A stretch of 64,000 nt of DNA from Apilactobacillus nanyangensis (lineage in GTDB: Bacteria; Bacillota; Bacilli; Lactobacillales; Lactobacillaceae), in assembly GCF_016861915.1 (NCBI RefSeq), contig NZ_BOLX01000011.1, positions 1 to 64,000 of the forward strand, given 5' to 3'. Below are positions 8,746 through 17,568 of this stretch, piece by piece. The stretch's first letter is position 1; each line of letters begins with the position of its first letter. Made by a program: the position numbers and the translations under genes. Under the pieces are notes generated by a model. It was not told the DNA's origin. It did no database searches and saw only the letters and a program-made list of their open reading frames with translations.

Positions 8746-9222
8746 ATGGCTAAAGATGAAATCTACCCAATGACAGTCGAAGGTAAACAAAAACTAGAAG
8801 CTGAATTGGAAGATTTAAGATTAAATCAACGTCCACAAATCATTGAAAGAATCAAGATTGCCAGAAGTTATGGTGATTTATCAGAAAACTCTGAATATGA
8901 ATCAGCTAAGAACGAACAAAGTATGTTAGAAAGCCGCATTACTACTGTAGAACATATGCTACAATATGCTGATGTCGTTGATAACGACGATGTTGAAAGT
9001 GACATGGTAAACGTTGGTAAGAAGGTTACTTTTAAGGAGCTACCAGATGAAGATCCTGAAACTTACCAAATCGTTGGTGCTGCTGAAGCTGATCCATTGG
9101 AAGGTAAAATTTCAAACGACTCACCAATTGCTAAGGGTCTATTAGGCCACAAGGTTGACGATGAAGTAGTTATTGAAATCCCTGCCGGTGACATGAAAGT
9201 TAAAATTATCAGTGTTGAATAA
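8746..9222 (+). CDS. greA: Transcription elongation factor GreA
   Basis: GreA enters the RNA polymerase secondary channel and stimulates cleavage of backtracked transcripts. The 158-residue protein has the N-terminal coiled coil with the acidic tip region ([17 protein letters not shown], about residues 42-58) and the C-terminal FKBP-like domain with [28 protein letters not shown] precedes the ATG. It is the last gene of the mltG-udk-greA group and is followed by a bidirectional terminator. Confidence 0.97.
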   Translation: MAKDEIYPMTVEGKQKLEAELEDLRLNQRPQIIERIKIARSYGDLSENSEYESAKNEQSMLESRITTVEHMLQYADVVDNDDVESDMVNVGKKVTFKELPDEDPETYQIVGAAEADPLEGKISNDSPIAKGLLGHKVDDEVVIEIPAGDMKVKIISVE

Positions 9223-9232
9223 TTTAACAAAT

Positions 9233-9266
9233 AAAAAAGGGCTCGTTTTATACGAGTCCTTTTTTA
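9233..9266. terminator. Bidirectional intrinsic terminator between greA and the YfhO-like gene
   Basis: A hairpin with arms AAGGGCTCGT and ACGAGTCCTT around a short AT loop, flanked by an A-run on the left and a T-run on the right. It can end both greA and the convergent minus-strand gene. Confidence 0.85.
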
Positions 9267-11864
9267 TTATCTTTTTTTCTTATATAGGTAATAAATGATC
9301 GTAAATATTAATGCCAATAATGATATTAATATTCCTGCATTTAATCCTGATGGATAGAATGATAACTTAATTTTATGGTTACCCTTTGAAAGGTTATCAA
9401 AACCGATAAATTCATCATTTACGACCTTGATCGGATGTTTCTTACCATCTACCGTTAATGTCCAACCATTTGAATATGGGATTGAAGTTGAGACAGCTCG
9501 ATGATTTGATGAAATGTTTACGTCAGCTGAAACAGTATTTCCATTAATGTTAATTCTATTATTTTGTGTTCTAATGGATTTAGTTTCACTTAAAAATTTA
9601 GGTAGATTTAAGGATGCTATATTAAACTCATTGGTGTACAACTTGCCGTTTAGTAACTTAATGGTGATTTTATTATCCTTATTGTTTGGAAGACTTACAA
9701 CGAAGGTGCTTTGGAAATCGTTTGGTAGATTTAACTGTTCACCGTTAACCTTAATACTACATTTTTGCTGATTCATTGATGCAGGAAGAATTAAGTATGG
9801 AACCATTCCATTTTTGTGATGGTACTTGATTGTGACTAGACCATTCTTTAATAAATTATTCTTGGAAATGATTTGATTGTTTAATCCGGTTAATGCATTC
9901 GTATTTGTGCAAAGGATGGTGTAGTTCATATTTTCGTTGAATACATCGCTATTGTCTCCAGTAACTTGTTTTACCATTGAGTTTTGATACTTAATTGGAT
10001 CCGATGCAATTATTCTTGAAAAGATATTGTTTGATGCCGTGTAAATAAGAGGGAATGCATTGTTTGATTTAAAAATTTGGAAGATATCAATCTTTTGAAT
10101 ATGGTTATTCACAATATCATAACGATTGCTGCTCTTTTGAATCATTGGATATGCTTTATTGTAGTTGATTGTATTAATAAAGTATTTAAATGACAGCATT
10201 GAGTCAGTTACGAGTGTACCGTTTGAATAGTCAATTGATCCGGTAGTATAAGCATTACCAATCTTAGAATTGAAATCAGGAGTTGATTTCCTAAGCGTTG
10301 ATGAAAATGTTGAACCACCGAAGAAATTAGATTCAATAGGATCATCTCTAGTTCGATAAAAGTCCTTACTAATACGATAAAAGCTAGTATCTTTTTGTTT
10401 AATATCATCGACATGCTTATTTAAGGTTGCAGTGTATTTCATGTAGTCATCGTTTGATACATAGCTAATAGAGTTTAGTGAATTAAAGGCGTTTAATCCC
10501 GAGTCACCGATAGCGATAATTATCAAACTAAGTAGATAGTATTTATTGTCTTTATTGGAGATATGAATTACTAGAAAACTAATTGCAATAAATGCTAATG
10601 AGATTAGATACTTTGTTAGTGACATGTAATTGAAACTATTGATGTTGACTGCTGTGTAGATGAGACCAGCGATTAGAATTAATCCTGAAACAATAATTTC
10701 TTTTAGACTGATATGGCTGTTTTGATTATCTAGTCCAACGGCTGCAATATAAATAATCCAGAAACAAAAAATAAATGAAAAACGATATGGATACCAAATT
10801 GGGAATTGCATTGCGTGCCAAAGTAAGTTAAGTGGTTCGAAGAACATTGAAACGATGATAATCGCTGTAATTACAAAAGTCGCAATTTTATGTTTTAATC
10901 CAATTTGTTTATTACAGAAGAATAGTATGAAACCGATTAGTGCGATTGATCCAATGAATATGTTGGGATATCCATTGGGCATTTGTGAAAAGTTAAAGCT
11001 ACCATCAAAAAGCTTTGAAACCATCTTTAAAGGATTGTATTCAACTTTCCATTTAAAGGTTGATAGGGTATATGCAGCCTTACCATTTTTAAGTTCAAGC
11101 AGGTTGGGCAAGAATATAAATGACGATAATAATAGAGATATTACGTGGCCTATTCCAACTTTGAATAACTTGGTTACTCGGTTCTTTAAAGTGCCGTTAT
11201 CAATCAATAATTTACTAATTACATAGATAATTGAAAATAAGGTAATCATGTATGCAATGTAGTAATTAATAACTAACATGGCAGTGTAACTGATGATAAA
11301 GACGCGATACTTATTGCTGTCCAATATTTTATCAATACCGATAATTATGATTGGTAGAAGGATAACTCCATCTAACCACATGACGTTTAATTGGTTGGCA
11401 ATCATCCAACCATTTAGTGCGTATGCGACAGACAATGATAGGATGATGGCATTTTTCTTGATTCCTTTATGCTTTAGAAAAACACTGAATGTTAATCCAG
11501 ATGTACCGTACTTAAGCAATGTTATTAATAGGATAGAGAAATTGATAAATTTTGCAGGGATAAGTAAAAGAATCACATTAAATGGACTTAGTAGATAATA
11601 TCCCCAAATTCCAATCATTTCTCCACCATATCCGTTTGAAAATGAGTATAATATGCTATGTAGGTCTAAAGATAGGATTGTTCGACGGAAATATGCGAAC
11701 AAATCAACGTACTGTTGGCCTAAGTCGACAGTTAAAATACTACTATTTCCAAATGGAAACATATTGCGGTAAGCAAAGTAACATGCCATAATAATAAATG
11801 GAATGAAAAAGCTTAATAAGTATAAGCTGTGTTTTTTTATGATTTTTGTAATTGAATTAATCAT
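9267..11864 (-). CDS. YfhO-family polytopic membrane protein (putative glycosyltransferase-like)
   Basis: The 865-residue protein has many transmembrane helices in its first 480 residues, starting with a helix at about 12-32 followed by a DLGQQYVDLFAYFR segment typical of YfhO proteins. A large extracytoplasmic region (about 490-830) rich in Asn and Ser follows, then one last helix near the C-terminus and a basic end (YKKKR). YfhO-family proteins are multipass GT-C-like proteins; some are linked to glycosylation of teichoic acids. Such a role here is inference. The gene is alone on the minus strand between greA and pbpA, with AGGAAG upstream of its ATG and a shared terminator. Confidence 0.85.
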   Translation of the reverse strand: MINSITKIIKKHSLYLLSFFIPFIIMACYFAYRNMFPFGNSSILTVDLGQQYVDLFAYFRRTILSLDLHSILYSFSNGYGGEMIGIWGYYLLSPFNVILLLIPAKFINFSILLITLLKYGTSGLTFSVFLKHKGIKKNAIILSLSVAYALNGWMIANQLNVMWLDGVILLPIIIIGIDKILDSNKYRVFIISYTAMLVINYYIAYMITLFSIIYVISKLLIDNGTLKNRVTKLFKVGIGHVISLLLSSFIFLPNLLELKNGKAAYTLSTFKWKVEYNPLKMVSKLFDGSFNFSQMPNGYPNIFIGSIALIGFILFFCNKQIGLKHKIATFVITAIIIVSMFFEPLNLLWHAMQFPIWYPYRFSFIFCFWIIYIAAVGLDNQNSHISLKEIIVSGLILIAGLIYTAVNINSFNYMSLTKYLISLAFIAISFLVIHISNKDNKYYLLSLIIIAIGDSGLNAFNSLNSISYVSNDDYMKYTATLNKHVDDIKQKDTSFYRISKDFYRTRDDPIESNFFGGSTFSSTLRKSTPDFNSKIGNAYTTGSIDYSNGTLVTDSMLSFKYFINTINYNKAYPMIQKSSNRYDIVNNHIQKIDIFQIFKSNNAFPLIYTASNNIFSRIIASDPIKYQNSMVKQVTGDNSDVFNENMNYTILCTNTNALTGLNNQIISKNNLLKNGLVTIKYHHKNGMVPYLILPASMNQQKCSIKVNGEQLNLPNDFQSTFVVSLPNNKDNKITIKLLNGKLYTNEFNIASLNLPKFLSETKSIRTQNNRININGNTVSADVNISSNHRAVSTSIPYSNGWTLTVDGKKHPIKVVNDEFIGFDNLSKGNHKIKLSFYPSGLNAGILISLLALIFTIIYYLYKKKR

Positions 11865-11978
11865 AGTGAATACTTCCTATGTATTTTGATTATTACTTAT
11901 AAAGTAACCTAATATTAGTATACAATAAACCAGAGTAAATGACTTATTAACATATAATAATTAAGGAGTTAGATTGTC

Positions 11979-14042
11979 TTGAATAGTTTTTTGCAAAAAA
12001 TATTTCACCACAGTGATCGTGGAGAAAATTCAAAGGTACCATTTAGATTAAATATTATTCTGACGGTTGTTGGGATTTTATTTGCTATCTTAATAATTCA
12101 ATTGGGTTATTTGCAGATTGTTAATGGAAACCAATATAAGGCTGAAGTTAATAGATCCGATAATTCTGTTAAGTATGGAAACGTGCAAAGAGGGATGATT
12201 TACGATTCTACCGGTCGTGTCCTTGTTGGGAATAAAGCCCATCAAGCTATTCAATACACTAAAGGATTATCTGTAACTAGTGCTGACTTATATAAGATTG
12301 CCAACACACTAGGCAAGTACCTAACTGTTGATACTTCAACATTAACTCCTAGACAAGAAGCTGACTTTTACTTAGCTAATGCTGATAACCTTAAGAAGGT
12401 AAGCTCCAGTATTAGTTTCCCTAAGGGTTCAAGTACTAGTGAACAATACACTTTAGAACTTCAAAAAGTTATGAATGATAAACTTTATAGTTCAGATAAA
12501 GAAACTAAGAATGCTGCTGAAATTTTCCAAAAGATGAGTGGCTCTTATCAATTATCAACTACATACATTAAGACAACTAATGTTACTAATAAGGAAATTG
12601 CCGAAATTGGTGAACATTTAGATGAAATGCCAGGTGTACAAATTGGTGATAGTTGGACTAGAGAATATCCAAACGGAAACGCTATTCAAAGTATTGTTGG
12701 TACTGTTTCTTCAGAAAAGGTTGGTTTGCCAAGCGATAGAATTAATACACTATTAGCTGAAGGATACTCCAGAAATGATAGTGTCGGCCAAAGTTACCTA
12801 GAAGAAAAGTATGAAGCTACTTTGCGTGGTTCTAAGTCACAAACCCTTATTAAGGGTGGTAGCTTAGATAAGGCTGTTAAACAATATGGTGGTCAAAAGG
12901 GTGACAATCTTCAATTAACTATTAACTCAGAATTTGAAAAGAAGATTCAATCATTAGTTGAAGAAGCTGATCAAGGAACCGGTAATTCAACAGGTGCTTA
13001 TGCAGTTGTTATGAATCCTAATACAGGTGGAATTATCGGTTTAGCTGGAGTTAGCCGTGATCCTCAAACAGGAAAAGAAACACCAAACGCACTTGGAACA
13101 ATTAATAGTTCAATCGTTATGGGTTCTGTTGTTAAAGGTGCCATGGTTTCTGGTGCATTAATGGATAAGGTGATTACACCAACTAACTCTACTTTAACTG
13201 ATAAGCCAATCTTAACTGGTGGAACCAGAAAAGCATCATGGTTTAACCAAAGCGGTAACCATGATATCGCTCTTGATGCATCAACTGCGCTAGAAGTTTC
13301 ATCTAACTCATACATGATGCAATTAGCGATGAAAGAAGCTAAGTTCAACTATGTTGAAGGTGGAGCTTTAACAATGAACCCAAATGTATTTAACATCATG
13401 AGAGGTTACTTCAACCAATTCGGTTTAGGTGTATACACTGGAATTGATTTACCTGGTGAAACAAAGGGTATTCAAGGTCCTAGTGGTTCAGCAAACATTG
13501 GTAAAGCACTCGATTTATCATACGGTAACTATGATGCCTATACTCCAATGCAAATTGCTCAATACATTTCAACCATTGCTAATGGTGGATACAGAATTGA
13601 ACCACACATCGTTCAAAGTATTCGTGCTTCAAGTAAGAATGGTAAATTAGGTCGAGTTAAATACACTGTTACACCAACTGTACTAAATAAGATTGATATG
13701 ACAGCTGCACAAAGAAAAGTTGTTACTGATGGTTTCTACAAAGTGGTTCATGGTACGAACGAATACAGAACCGGGATTACTTTAAATACTGTTAAACCTT
13801 CAATTTCAGCTAAGACTGGTACTGCCCAAACATTCTACTCAAGTGGAAAGAAAGGTTCTAAGCCAGTTGAAACTGTTACTTTGAGTTTAGGGTCATTTGC
13901 ACCTTCAGATAACCCACAAGTGGTTGTTGTAGTTGCTATTCCAAACTTACCAAGTGATGCTGAAAGTAACAATGTGCAACTTGCTCAAAAGATTTATGAA
14001 GCATACTGGAAGTATGTTCAATCCGATAGTGGCTTGAAATAA
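11979..14042 (+). CDS. pbpA: Class B penicillin-binding protein (transpeptidase, PBP2A/PbpA type)
   Basis: This enzyme cross-links peptidoglycan and probably acts in side-wall elongation. The 687-residue protein has a short cytoplasmic N-terminus, one transmembrane anchor (about residues 24-47), a PBP dimerisation region with RGMIYDSTGRVL, and a C-terminal transpeptidase domain. The active-site triad is complete: SVVK (Ser383, Lys386), S-S-N (441-443) and K-T-G (612-614). The start is TTG after AAGGAGTT. The neighbours downstream (rpmG, the folate ligase gene, gluP, yqgQ, glk) match the B. subtilis pbpA-glcK region, which supports the PBP2A assignment. Confidence 0.93.
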   Translation: MNSFLQKIFHHSDRGENSKVPFRLNIILTVVGILFAILIIQLGYLQIVNGNQYKAEVNRSDNSVKYGNVQRGMIYDSTGRVLVGNKAHQAIQYTKGLSVTSADLYKIANTLGKYLTVDTSTLTPRQEADFYLANADNLKKVSSSISFPKGSSTSEQYTLELQKVMNDKLYSSDKETKNAAEIFQKMSGSYQLSTTYIKTTNVTNKEIAEIGEHLDEMPGVQIGDSWTREYPNGNAIQSIVGTVSSEKVGLPSDRINTLLAEGYSRNDSVGQSYLEEKYEATLRGSKSQTLIKGGSLDKAVKQYGGQKGDNLQLTINSEFEKKIQSLVEEADQGTGNSTGAYAVVMNPNTGGIIGLAGVSRDPQTGKETPNALGTINSSIVMGSVVKGAMVSGALMDKVITPTNSTLTDKPILTGGTRKASWFNQSGNHDIALDASTALEVSSNSYMMQLAMKEAKFNYVEGGALTMNPNVFNIMRGYFNQFGLGVYTGIDLPGETKGIQGPSGSANIGKALDLSYGNYDAYTPMQIAQYISTIANGGYRIEPHIVQSIRASSKNGKLGRVKYTVTPTVLNKIDMTAAQRKVVTDGFYKVVHGTNEYRTGITLNTVKPSISAKTGTAQTFYSSGKKGSKPVETVTLSLGSFAPSDNPQVVVVVAIPNLPSDAESNNVQLAQKIYEAYWKYVQSDSGLK

Positions 14043-14046
14043 TTGC

Positions 14047-14068
14047 TGTTAAGTAATTTTCCTTAACA
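14047..14068 (+). repeat. Hairpin after pbpA (weak terminator candidate)
   Basis: TGTTAAG and CTTAACA form a seven-pair stem just after the pbpA stop. No clear T-run follows, so termination would be weak. Confidence 0.4.
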
Positions 14069-14177
14069 ATATTTATATAAACTCTGGTCAAATCGAATAA
14101 AAAATGATAATATATTAAGAGTTGAAAGTTGTTTATATAAAAATTAAAAATACAACTAACTTGGAGGTGTAACTAAG

Positions 14178-14327
14178 ATGAGAGTACACATTACTTTAGA
14201 ATGTACAGAATGTCACGAACGTAATTACTTATCAACTAAGAGTCGTCGTAACAACCCTGATCGTTTGGAATTAAAGAAATACTGTCCACGTGAAAGAAAA
14301 GTTACATTACATCGTGAAACAAAATAA
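14178..14327 (+). CDS. rpmG: 50S ribosomal protein L33 (RpmGA type)
   Basis: A 49-residue L33 beginning [17 protein letters not shown]. The first zinc-knuckle pair is present (Cys9 and Cys12). The second pair has only one Cys (YCPRE), as in the RpmGA form of other Firmicutes. GGAGGTG precedes the ATG. It lies between pbpA and the folate ligase gene and has its own downstream terminator. Confidence 0.95.
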   Translation: MRVHITLECTECHERNYLSTKSRRNNPDRLELKKYCPRERKVTLHRETK

Positions 14328-14360
14328 GGATTCGGGTTTAAAGGCCCAAATCCTTTTTTT
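14328..14360 (+). terminator. Intrinsic terminator after rpmG
   Basis: GGATTCGGG pairs with CCCAAATCC around a TTTAAAGG-type loop, followed by seven Ts. It begins directly after the rpmG stop codon. Confidence 0.9.
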
Positions 14361-14380
14361 ATACTCTGGGAAGTGAATAG

Positions 14381-14923
14381 ATGGATAAATCAGTAGCTAG
14401 AAAAGAAATTTTAAACAAACTTAAAAACTTAGACAATCAAGAAGATGTACAATATCTATATAATCAGTTATTTGAAACTGAGGAGTGGATGAATGCGTCT
14501 TCGATTGGAGTAACCTTAAGTACAGATATTGAGATTGATACCAAGCCAATCATTGATATGGCACTTAACCATAACAAGAAGGTATATGTTCCTAAGGTGA
14601 TTAATAAAAGCGACATGGAATTTATTGAATATAACAATGAAACTAAGCTGTTGGTTAATAAAATGGGGATAGCTGAACCAATTAATGGGGATGGAATCGA
14701 CATCAATCAGATTGATTTATTAATTGTTCCCGGGATGGCTTTTGACATGTCTAATAATAATCGACTTGGTTATGGTGGAGGATACTACGATAGAGTTTTA
14801 GTTGATTATCCTGGAAATACTATTGCACTTGCTGATAGAATTAGAATGTATGAAAAATCGATATGGAAAGTAGATGATTTTGATCAACAAGTTGAAACAA
14901 TTATTCACTCGAATTTCAAATAA
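14381..14923 (+). CDS. 5-formyltetrahydrofolate cyclo-ligase
   Basis: The enzyme converts 5-formyl-THF to 5,10-methenyl-THF with ATP, recovering folate for one-carbon metabolism. The 180-residue protein has the N-terminal KxxxRKEIL-type start and the signature IVPGMAFDMSNNNRLGYGGGYYDRVL. Length and motifs are normal. The RBS (GGGAAGTG) is weak. The 3' end overlaps the rhomboid gene by 50 bases, which suggests translational coupling, and the pair matches the yqgN-yqgP order of B. subtilis. Confidence 0.94.
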   Translation: MDKSVARKEILNKLKNLDNQEDVQYLYNQLFETEEWMNASSIGVTLSTDIEIDTKPIIDMALNHNKKVYVPKVINKSDMEFIEYNNETKLLVNKMGIAEPINGDGIDINQIDLLIVPGMAFDMSNNNRLGYGGGYYDRVLVDYPGNTIALADRIRMYEKSIWKVDDFDQQVETIIHSNFK

Positions 14924-15584
14924 CCGATTATATCGAAAATTAGATGATACTCCCTTCATGACAGAGGGAATTCTTGCGATAATCGTATTCGTATATGTTT
15001 TCGGAATTATTACTAATTCAACGGATAATATTATTAATTATGGTGCAATGTATCGACCATTGGTTGAATACGGTCAATGGTGGAGATTTATAACACCTAT
15101 CTTTATTCATCTATCATTTCTACATATTTTAATGAACGGAATTAGTTTGTACTATGTAGGGATTCAGCTTGAAAAGATTTTTGGACACGTTAGATTTCTT
15201 GTGATTTTTATGTTGTCAGGAATATTTGGGAACATCGCTAGTTTCGCATTTTCAAATGGTGCTAGTGCAGGTGCAAGTACTGCCATCTTCGGATTGTTCG
15301 GAGTGTTTTTGATGTTAGGCGAGACTTTTCATGATAATATGTATGTCAGAAGAATGTCACAAAGTTTTCTATTACTAATTATTCTAAACATTGGTTTTGA
15401 CTTGATGTCACCAGATATTGATATCCTAGGTCATATCGGTGGTTTAATTGCAGGTTTCTTGTTACCTTACGTGGTTGGATTACCATCAGAATTTAAAATA
15501 CCAATGGCTAAGAAAATATTGGCAATGATTGTATTAATCATATTTGCGTTTTTTTGCTTAAAAACTGGTTATTTTGCAAATTAA
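14874..15584 (+). CDS. gluP: Rhomboid-family intramembrane serine protease
   Basis: Rhomboid proteases cleave transmembrane substrates inside the membrane. The 236-residue protein has about seven hydrophobic helices and the family landmarks: WWRFITPIFIHLSFLHILMN, the catalytic Ser135 in GASTAIFG, and the catalytic His187 in LGHIGG. The GASxxFG motif has Thr after the Ser where Gly is common. The start overlaps the preceding gene by 50 bases with GGAAAG only three bases upstream. Compared with B. subtilis GluP it lacks the long N-terminal cytoplasmic domain and TPR repeats. Confidence 0.92.
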   Translation: MILINKLKQLFTRISNNRLYRKLDDTPFMTEGILAIIVFVYVFGIITNSTDNIINYGAMYRPLVEYGQWWRFITPIFIHLSFLHILMNGISLYYVGIQLEKIFGHVRFLVIFMLSGIFGNIASFAFSNGASAGASTAIFGLFGVFLMLGETFHDNMYVRRMSQSFLLLIILNIGFDLMSPDIDILGHIGGLIAGFLLPYVVGLPSEFKIPMAKKILAMIVLIIFAFFCLKTGYFAN

Positions 15585-15614
15585 TTAGTGCATTTTTCGT
15601 TAGGATGTGGGAAA

Positions 15615-15812
15615 ATGAAGACGTTGTACGATGTTCAACAACTTTTAAAAAAATTTGGAATCTATGTTTACGTTGGCAAAAGATTGTGGGATATAGAGGT
15701 TATGGCCTTAGAGCTTGATCATCTACATGATGCCGGACTGGTAACAAAAGAAGAGTTCATACAGGCAAAACTTGTATTAAAACATGAACATGGAATCGAA
15801 GAAAAGAAATAA
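15615..15812 (+). CDS. yqgQ: YqgQ family protein (DUF910)
   Basis: A 65-residue soluble protein matching the YqgQ family (MKTLYDVQQLLKKFGIYVYVG, then DIEVMALELDHLHDAGL). The function is unknown; it is regularly found between the rhomboid and glucokinase genes. The ATG at 15615 was chosen because AGGAT lies about nine bases upstream; the in-frame GTG at 15588 has no RBS. glk follows 24 bases downstream. Confidence 0.9.
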   Translation: MKTLYDVQQLLKKFGIYVYVGKRLWDIEVMALELDHLHDAGLVTKEEFIQAKLVLKHEHGIEEKK

Positions 15813-15836
15813 TACAATTTTTAGGAGGAAACTAAA

Positions 15837-16805
15837 ATGGTACGTAAGTTAATTGGAATCGATTTAGGAGGTACAACAACTAAGTTGGCATTCCTAACTG
15901 ATAGCGGTGAAATCTTAGATAAGTGGGCTATTACCACCGATGTAAGCGCTAACGGAGAAAAGATTGTTCCAAATATCATTAACTCTATCTCAAAGAAGAT
16001 GGAGGACTCTGATCATAAAATTGACGACTTTATTGGAATTGGAATGGGAACTCCAGGTTCAGTAAACCGTGAGGAAGGTACTGTAATTGGGGCTTACAAT
16101 TTAAACTGGAAGACTACCCAACATATTAAAGACCAAATCGAAAAAGCATTAGGCCTACCATTTGCTTTAGATAACGATGCTAACGTTGCTTCATTAGGTG
16201 AATACTGGAAGGGTGCCGGAAGTAAGGACTCAGATGTTGTATTCGTAACACTAGGAACTGGTGTTGGTGGAGGTGTCATCGTTAACGGTGAACTAGCACA
16301 CGGTGTTAATGGTGGTGCTGGTGAAATTGGTCACATTACTGTTGAACCAGGTGGATTCGAATGTACTTGTGGTAAACGCGGTTGTCTAGAACAATACGCA
16401 TCTGCTACTGGTGTTGTTAAGGTAGCAAAGAGCCTTTCAAGTGAATTTACTGGTCAATCAAGACTAAAAGAAATGATTAACTCAGGTGAAGAAGTTACTT
16501 CTAAGGTAGTCTTCTTCCTAGCTGATAATGGTGATATTTTTGCAAACCAAGTTGTAGATCACGTATGTTACTACCTAGGTCTTGCATTAGCTAACGTTGG
16601 TAACACATTGAACCCAGATAACATCGTTATTGGTGGTGGTGTTTCAAACGCCGGAAATACACTATTACAACCAACAACTAAGTACTTCCAAGAAAATGCA
16701 TTTAGACCTGTTAGAGACTCAACCAAGATTCGTTTAGCTCAACTAGGTAATGATGCAGGGGTAATTGGTGCAGGTTCATTAGCTTTAAGAAACATTAACA
16801 AATAA
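15837..16805 (+). CDS. glk: ROK-family glucokinase
   Basis: Glk phosphorylates intracellular glucose to glucose-6-phosphate with ATP. The 322-residue protein begins with the phosphate-binding motif IGIDLGGTTTK, has the ROK zinc cluster CTCGKRGCLEQ (about residues 178-188), the catalytic Asp in LDNDANVASLGE, and HGVNGGAGEIGH. AGGAGG precedes the ATG. Such an enzyme is the main entry for glucose in bacteria that take up sugar without a glucose PTS. Confidence 0.96.
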   Translation: MVRKLIGIDLGGTTTKLAFLTDSGEILDKWAITTDVSANGEKIVPNIINSISKKMEDSDHKIDDFIGIGMGTPGSVNREEGTVIGAYNLNWKTTQHIKDQIEKALGLPFALDNDANVASLGEYWKGAGSKDSDVVFVTLGTGVGGGVIVNGELAHGVNGGAGEIGHITVEPGGFECTCGKRGCLEQYASATGVVKVAKSLSSEFTGQSRLKEMINSGEEVTSKVVFFLADNGDIFANQVVDHVCYYLGLALANVGNTLNPDNIVIGGGVSNAGNTLLQPTTKYFQENAFRPVRDSTKIRLAQLGNDAGVIGAGSLALRNINK

Positions 16806-16825
16806 AATTAGGGGTGTAATAACAC

Positions 16826-17206
16826 ATGATTCCATCCATGCTTTTAATTGTTGTTATTTTATTAGCAATTCTAATTTATAACACCATTACTAGAATGAGA
16901 GCAAACCGTGTAGCTACCTTCGTTGATGAAGAAGCATTTAAGCAAGGTAGTCACAGAGGACAAATTGTTGATTTAAGAGAAAACAGAGATTTTGAATCTG
17001 GTCACATTTTAGGGGCTAGAAGTATTCCTTACTCAACAATCAAGATGTTCTATAAGAATATTCGAAAAGACATGCCAGTGTACTTATACGATCAAGGTAA
17101 AACTTTAAGTATTAAGACTGCAATCTTGCTTGGCAAGAACGGATACAAAGATATTTATATCCTAAAGTCAGGTTTTAGAAACTGGAATGGAAAGACTAAG
17201 AAGTAA
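16826..17206 (+). CDS. Membrane-anchored rhodanese-like protein lacking the catalytic Cys
   Basis: The 126-residue protein has an N-terminal transmembrane helix (about 4-20) and one rhodanese domain (about 30-122), with VDLRENRDFESGHILGARSIPYS marking the fold. The active-site loop, normally Cys followed by a five-residue phosphate-binding loop, reads YDQGKTLS here, so Asp89 takes the Cys position. It is therefore unlikely to transfer sulfur and may be a binding module. It follows glk by 20 bases and is probably cotranscribed; yqgK-linked rhodanese proteins also occur at this place in other lactobacilli. Confidence 0.85.
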   Translation: MIPSMLLIVVILLAILIYNTITRMRANRVATFVDEEAFKQGSHRGQIVDLRENRDFESGHILGARSIPYSTIKMFYKNIRKDMPVYLYDQGKTLSIKTAILLGKNGYKDIYILKSGFRNWNGKTKK

Positions 17207-17214
17207 ATAAAAAA

Positions 17215-17246
17215 AGCACTTTACAATTTGTAAAGTGTTTTTTTTA
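17215..17246. terminator. Bidirectional intrinsic terminator after the rhodanese-like gene
   Basis: GCACTTTAC pairs with GTAAAGTGT around AATTT, with an A-run before and a T-run after. It can stop the glk operon and the convergent DUF3042 gene. Confidence 0.88.
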
Positions 17247-17256
17247 TTGTTTCGTA

Positions 17257-17433
17257 TTAGTTTAAGTGAGCGGAACGTTGTTTACGAACAACTCTTTTTC
17301 TGTTTTCTTCTAGTTTATCAGCTTGACCTTCAACAGGGTCTACAACTTTTTTCTTGAAAGAGAATAATGCTCCAGCAACTGCGCTTGATGTTGCTAATGC
17401 ACCAACAAAGAATCCTTTAGCGAATTTTTTCAT
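17257..17433 (-). CDS. DUF3042 family small protein
   Basis: A 58-residue protein, MKKFAKGFFVGALATSSAV then an AGALFSFKKKVVDPVE segment and a basic C-terminus. The hydrophobic N-terminus (about 7-27) may be one membrane helix. This matches DUF3042, a lactobacillar family of unknown function. The start is well supported by AGGAGG upstream. It stands alone on the minus strand between the glk operon and miaA. Confidence 0.85.
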   Translation of the reverse strand: MKKFAKGFFVGALATSSAVAGALFSFKKKVVDPVEGQADKLEENRKRVVRKQRSAHLN

Positions 17434-17568
17434 TTTAAGTCCTCCTATATAATAATTTGCTTTACACTTACCATTATGATGTTTTTTTATTTATTTATCC
17501 AGTCTTAAGTATATTTTAATTCAATATTTTATATGCTAAACTTATATGGGCAGAAATGGTGGGATAAT

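Noticed and set aside
10855-11226. 123-residue plus-strand frame inside the YfhO-like gene.
   Set aside because: Antisense shadow of an AT-rich membrane gene; no RBS.
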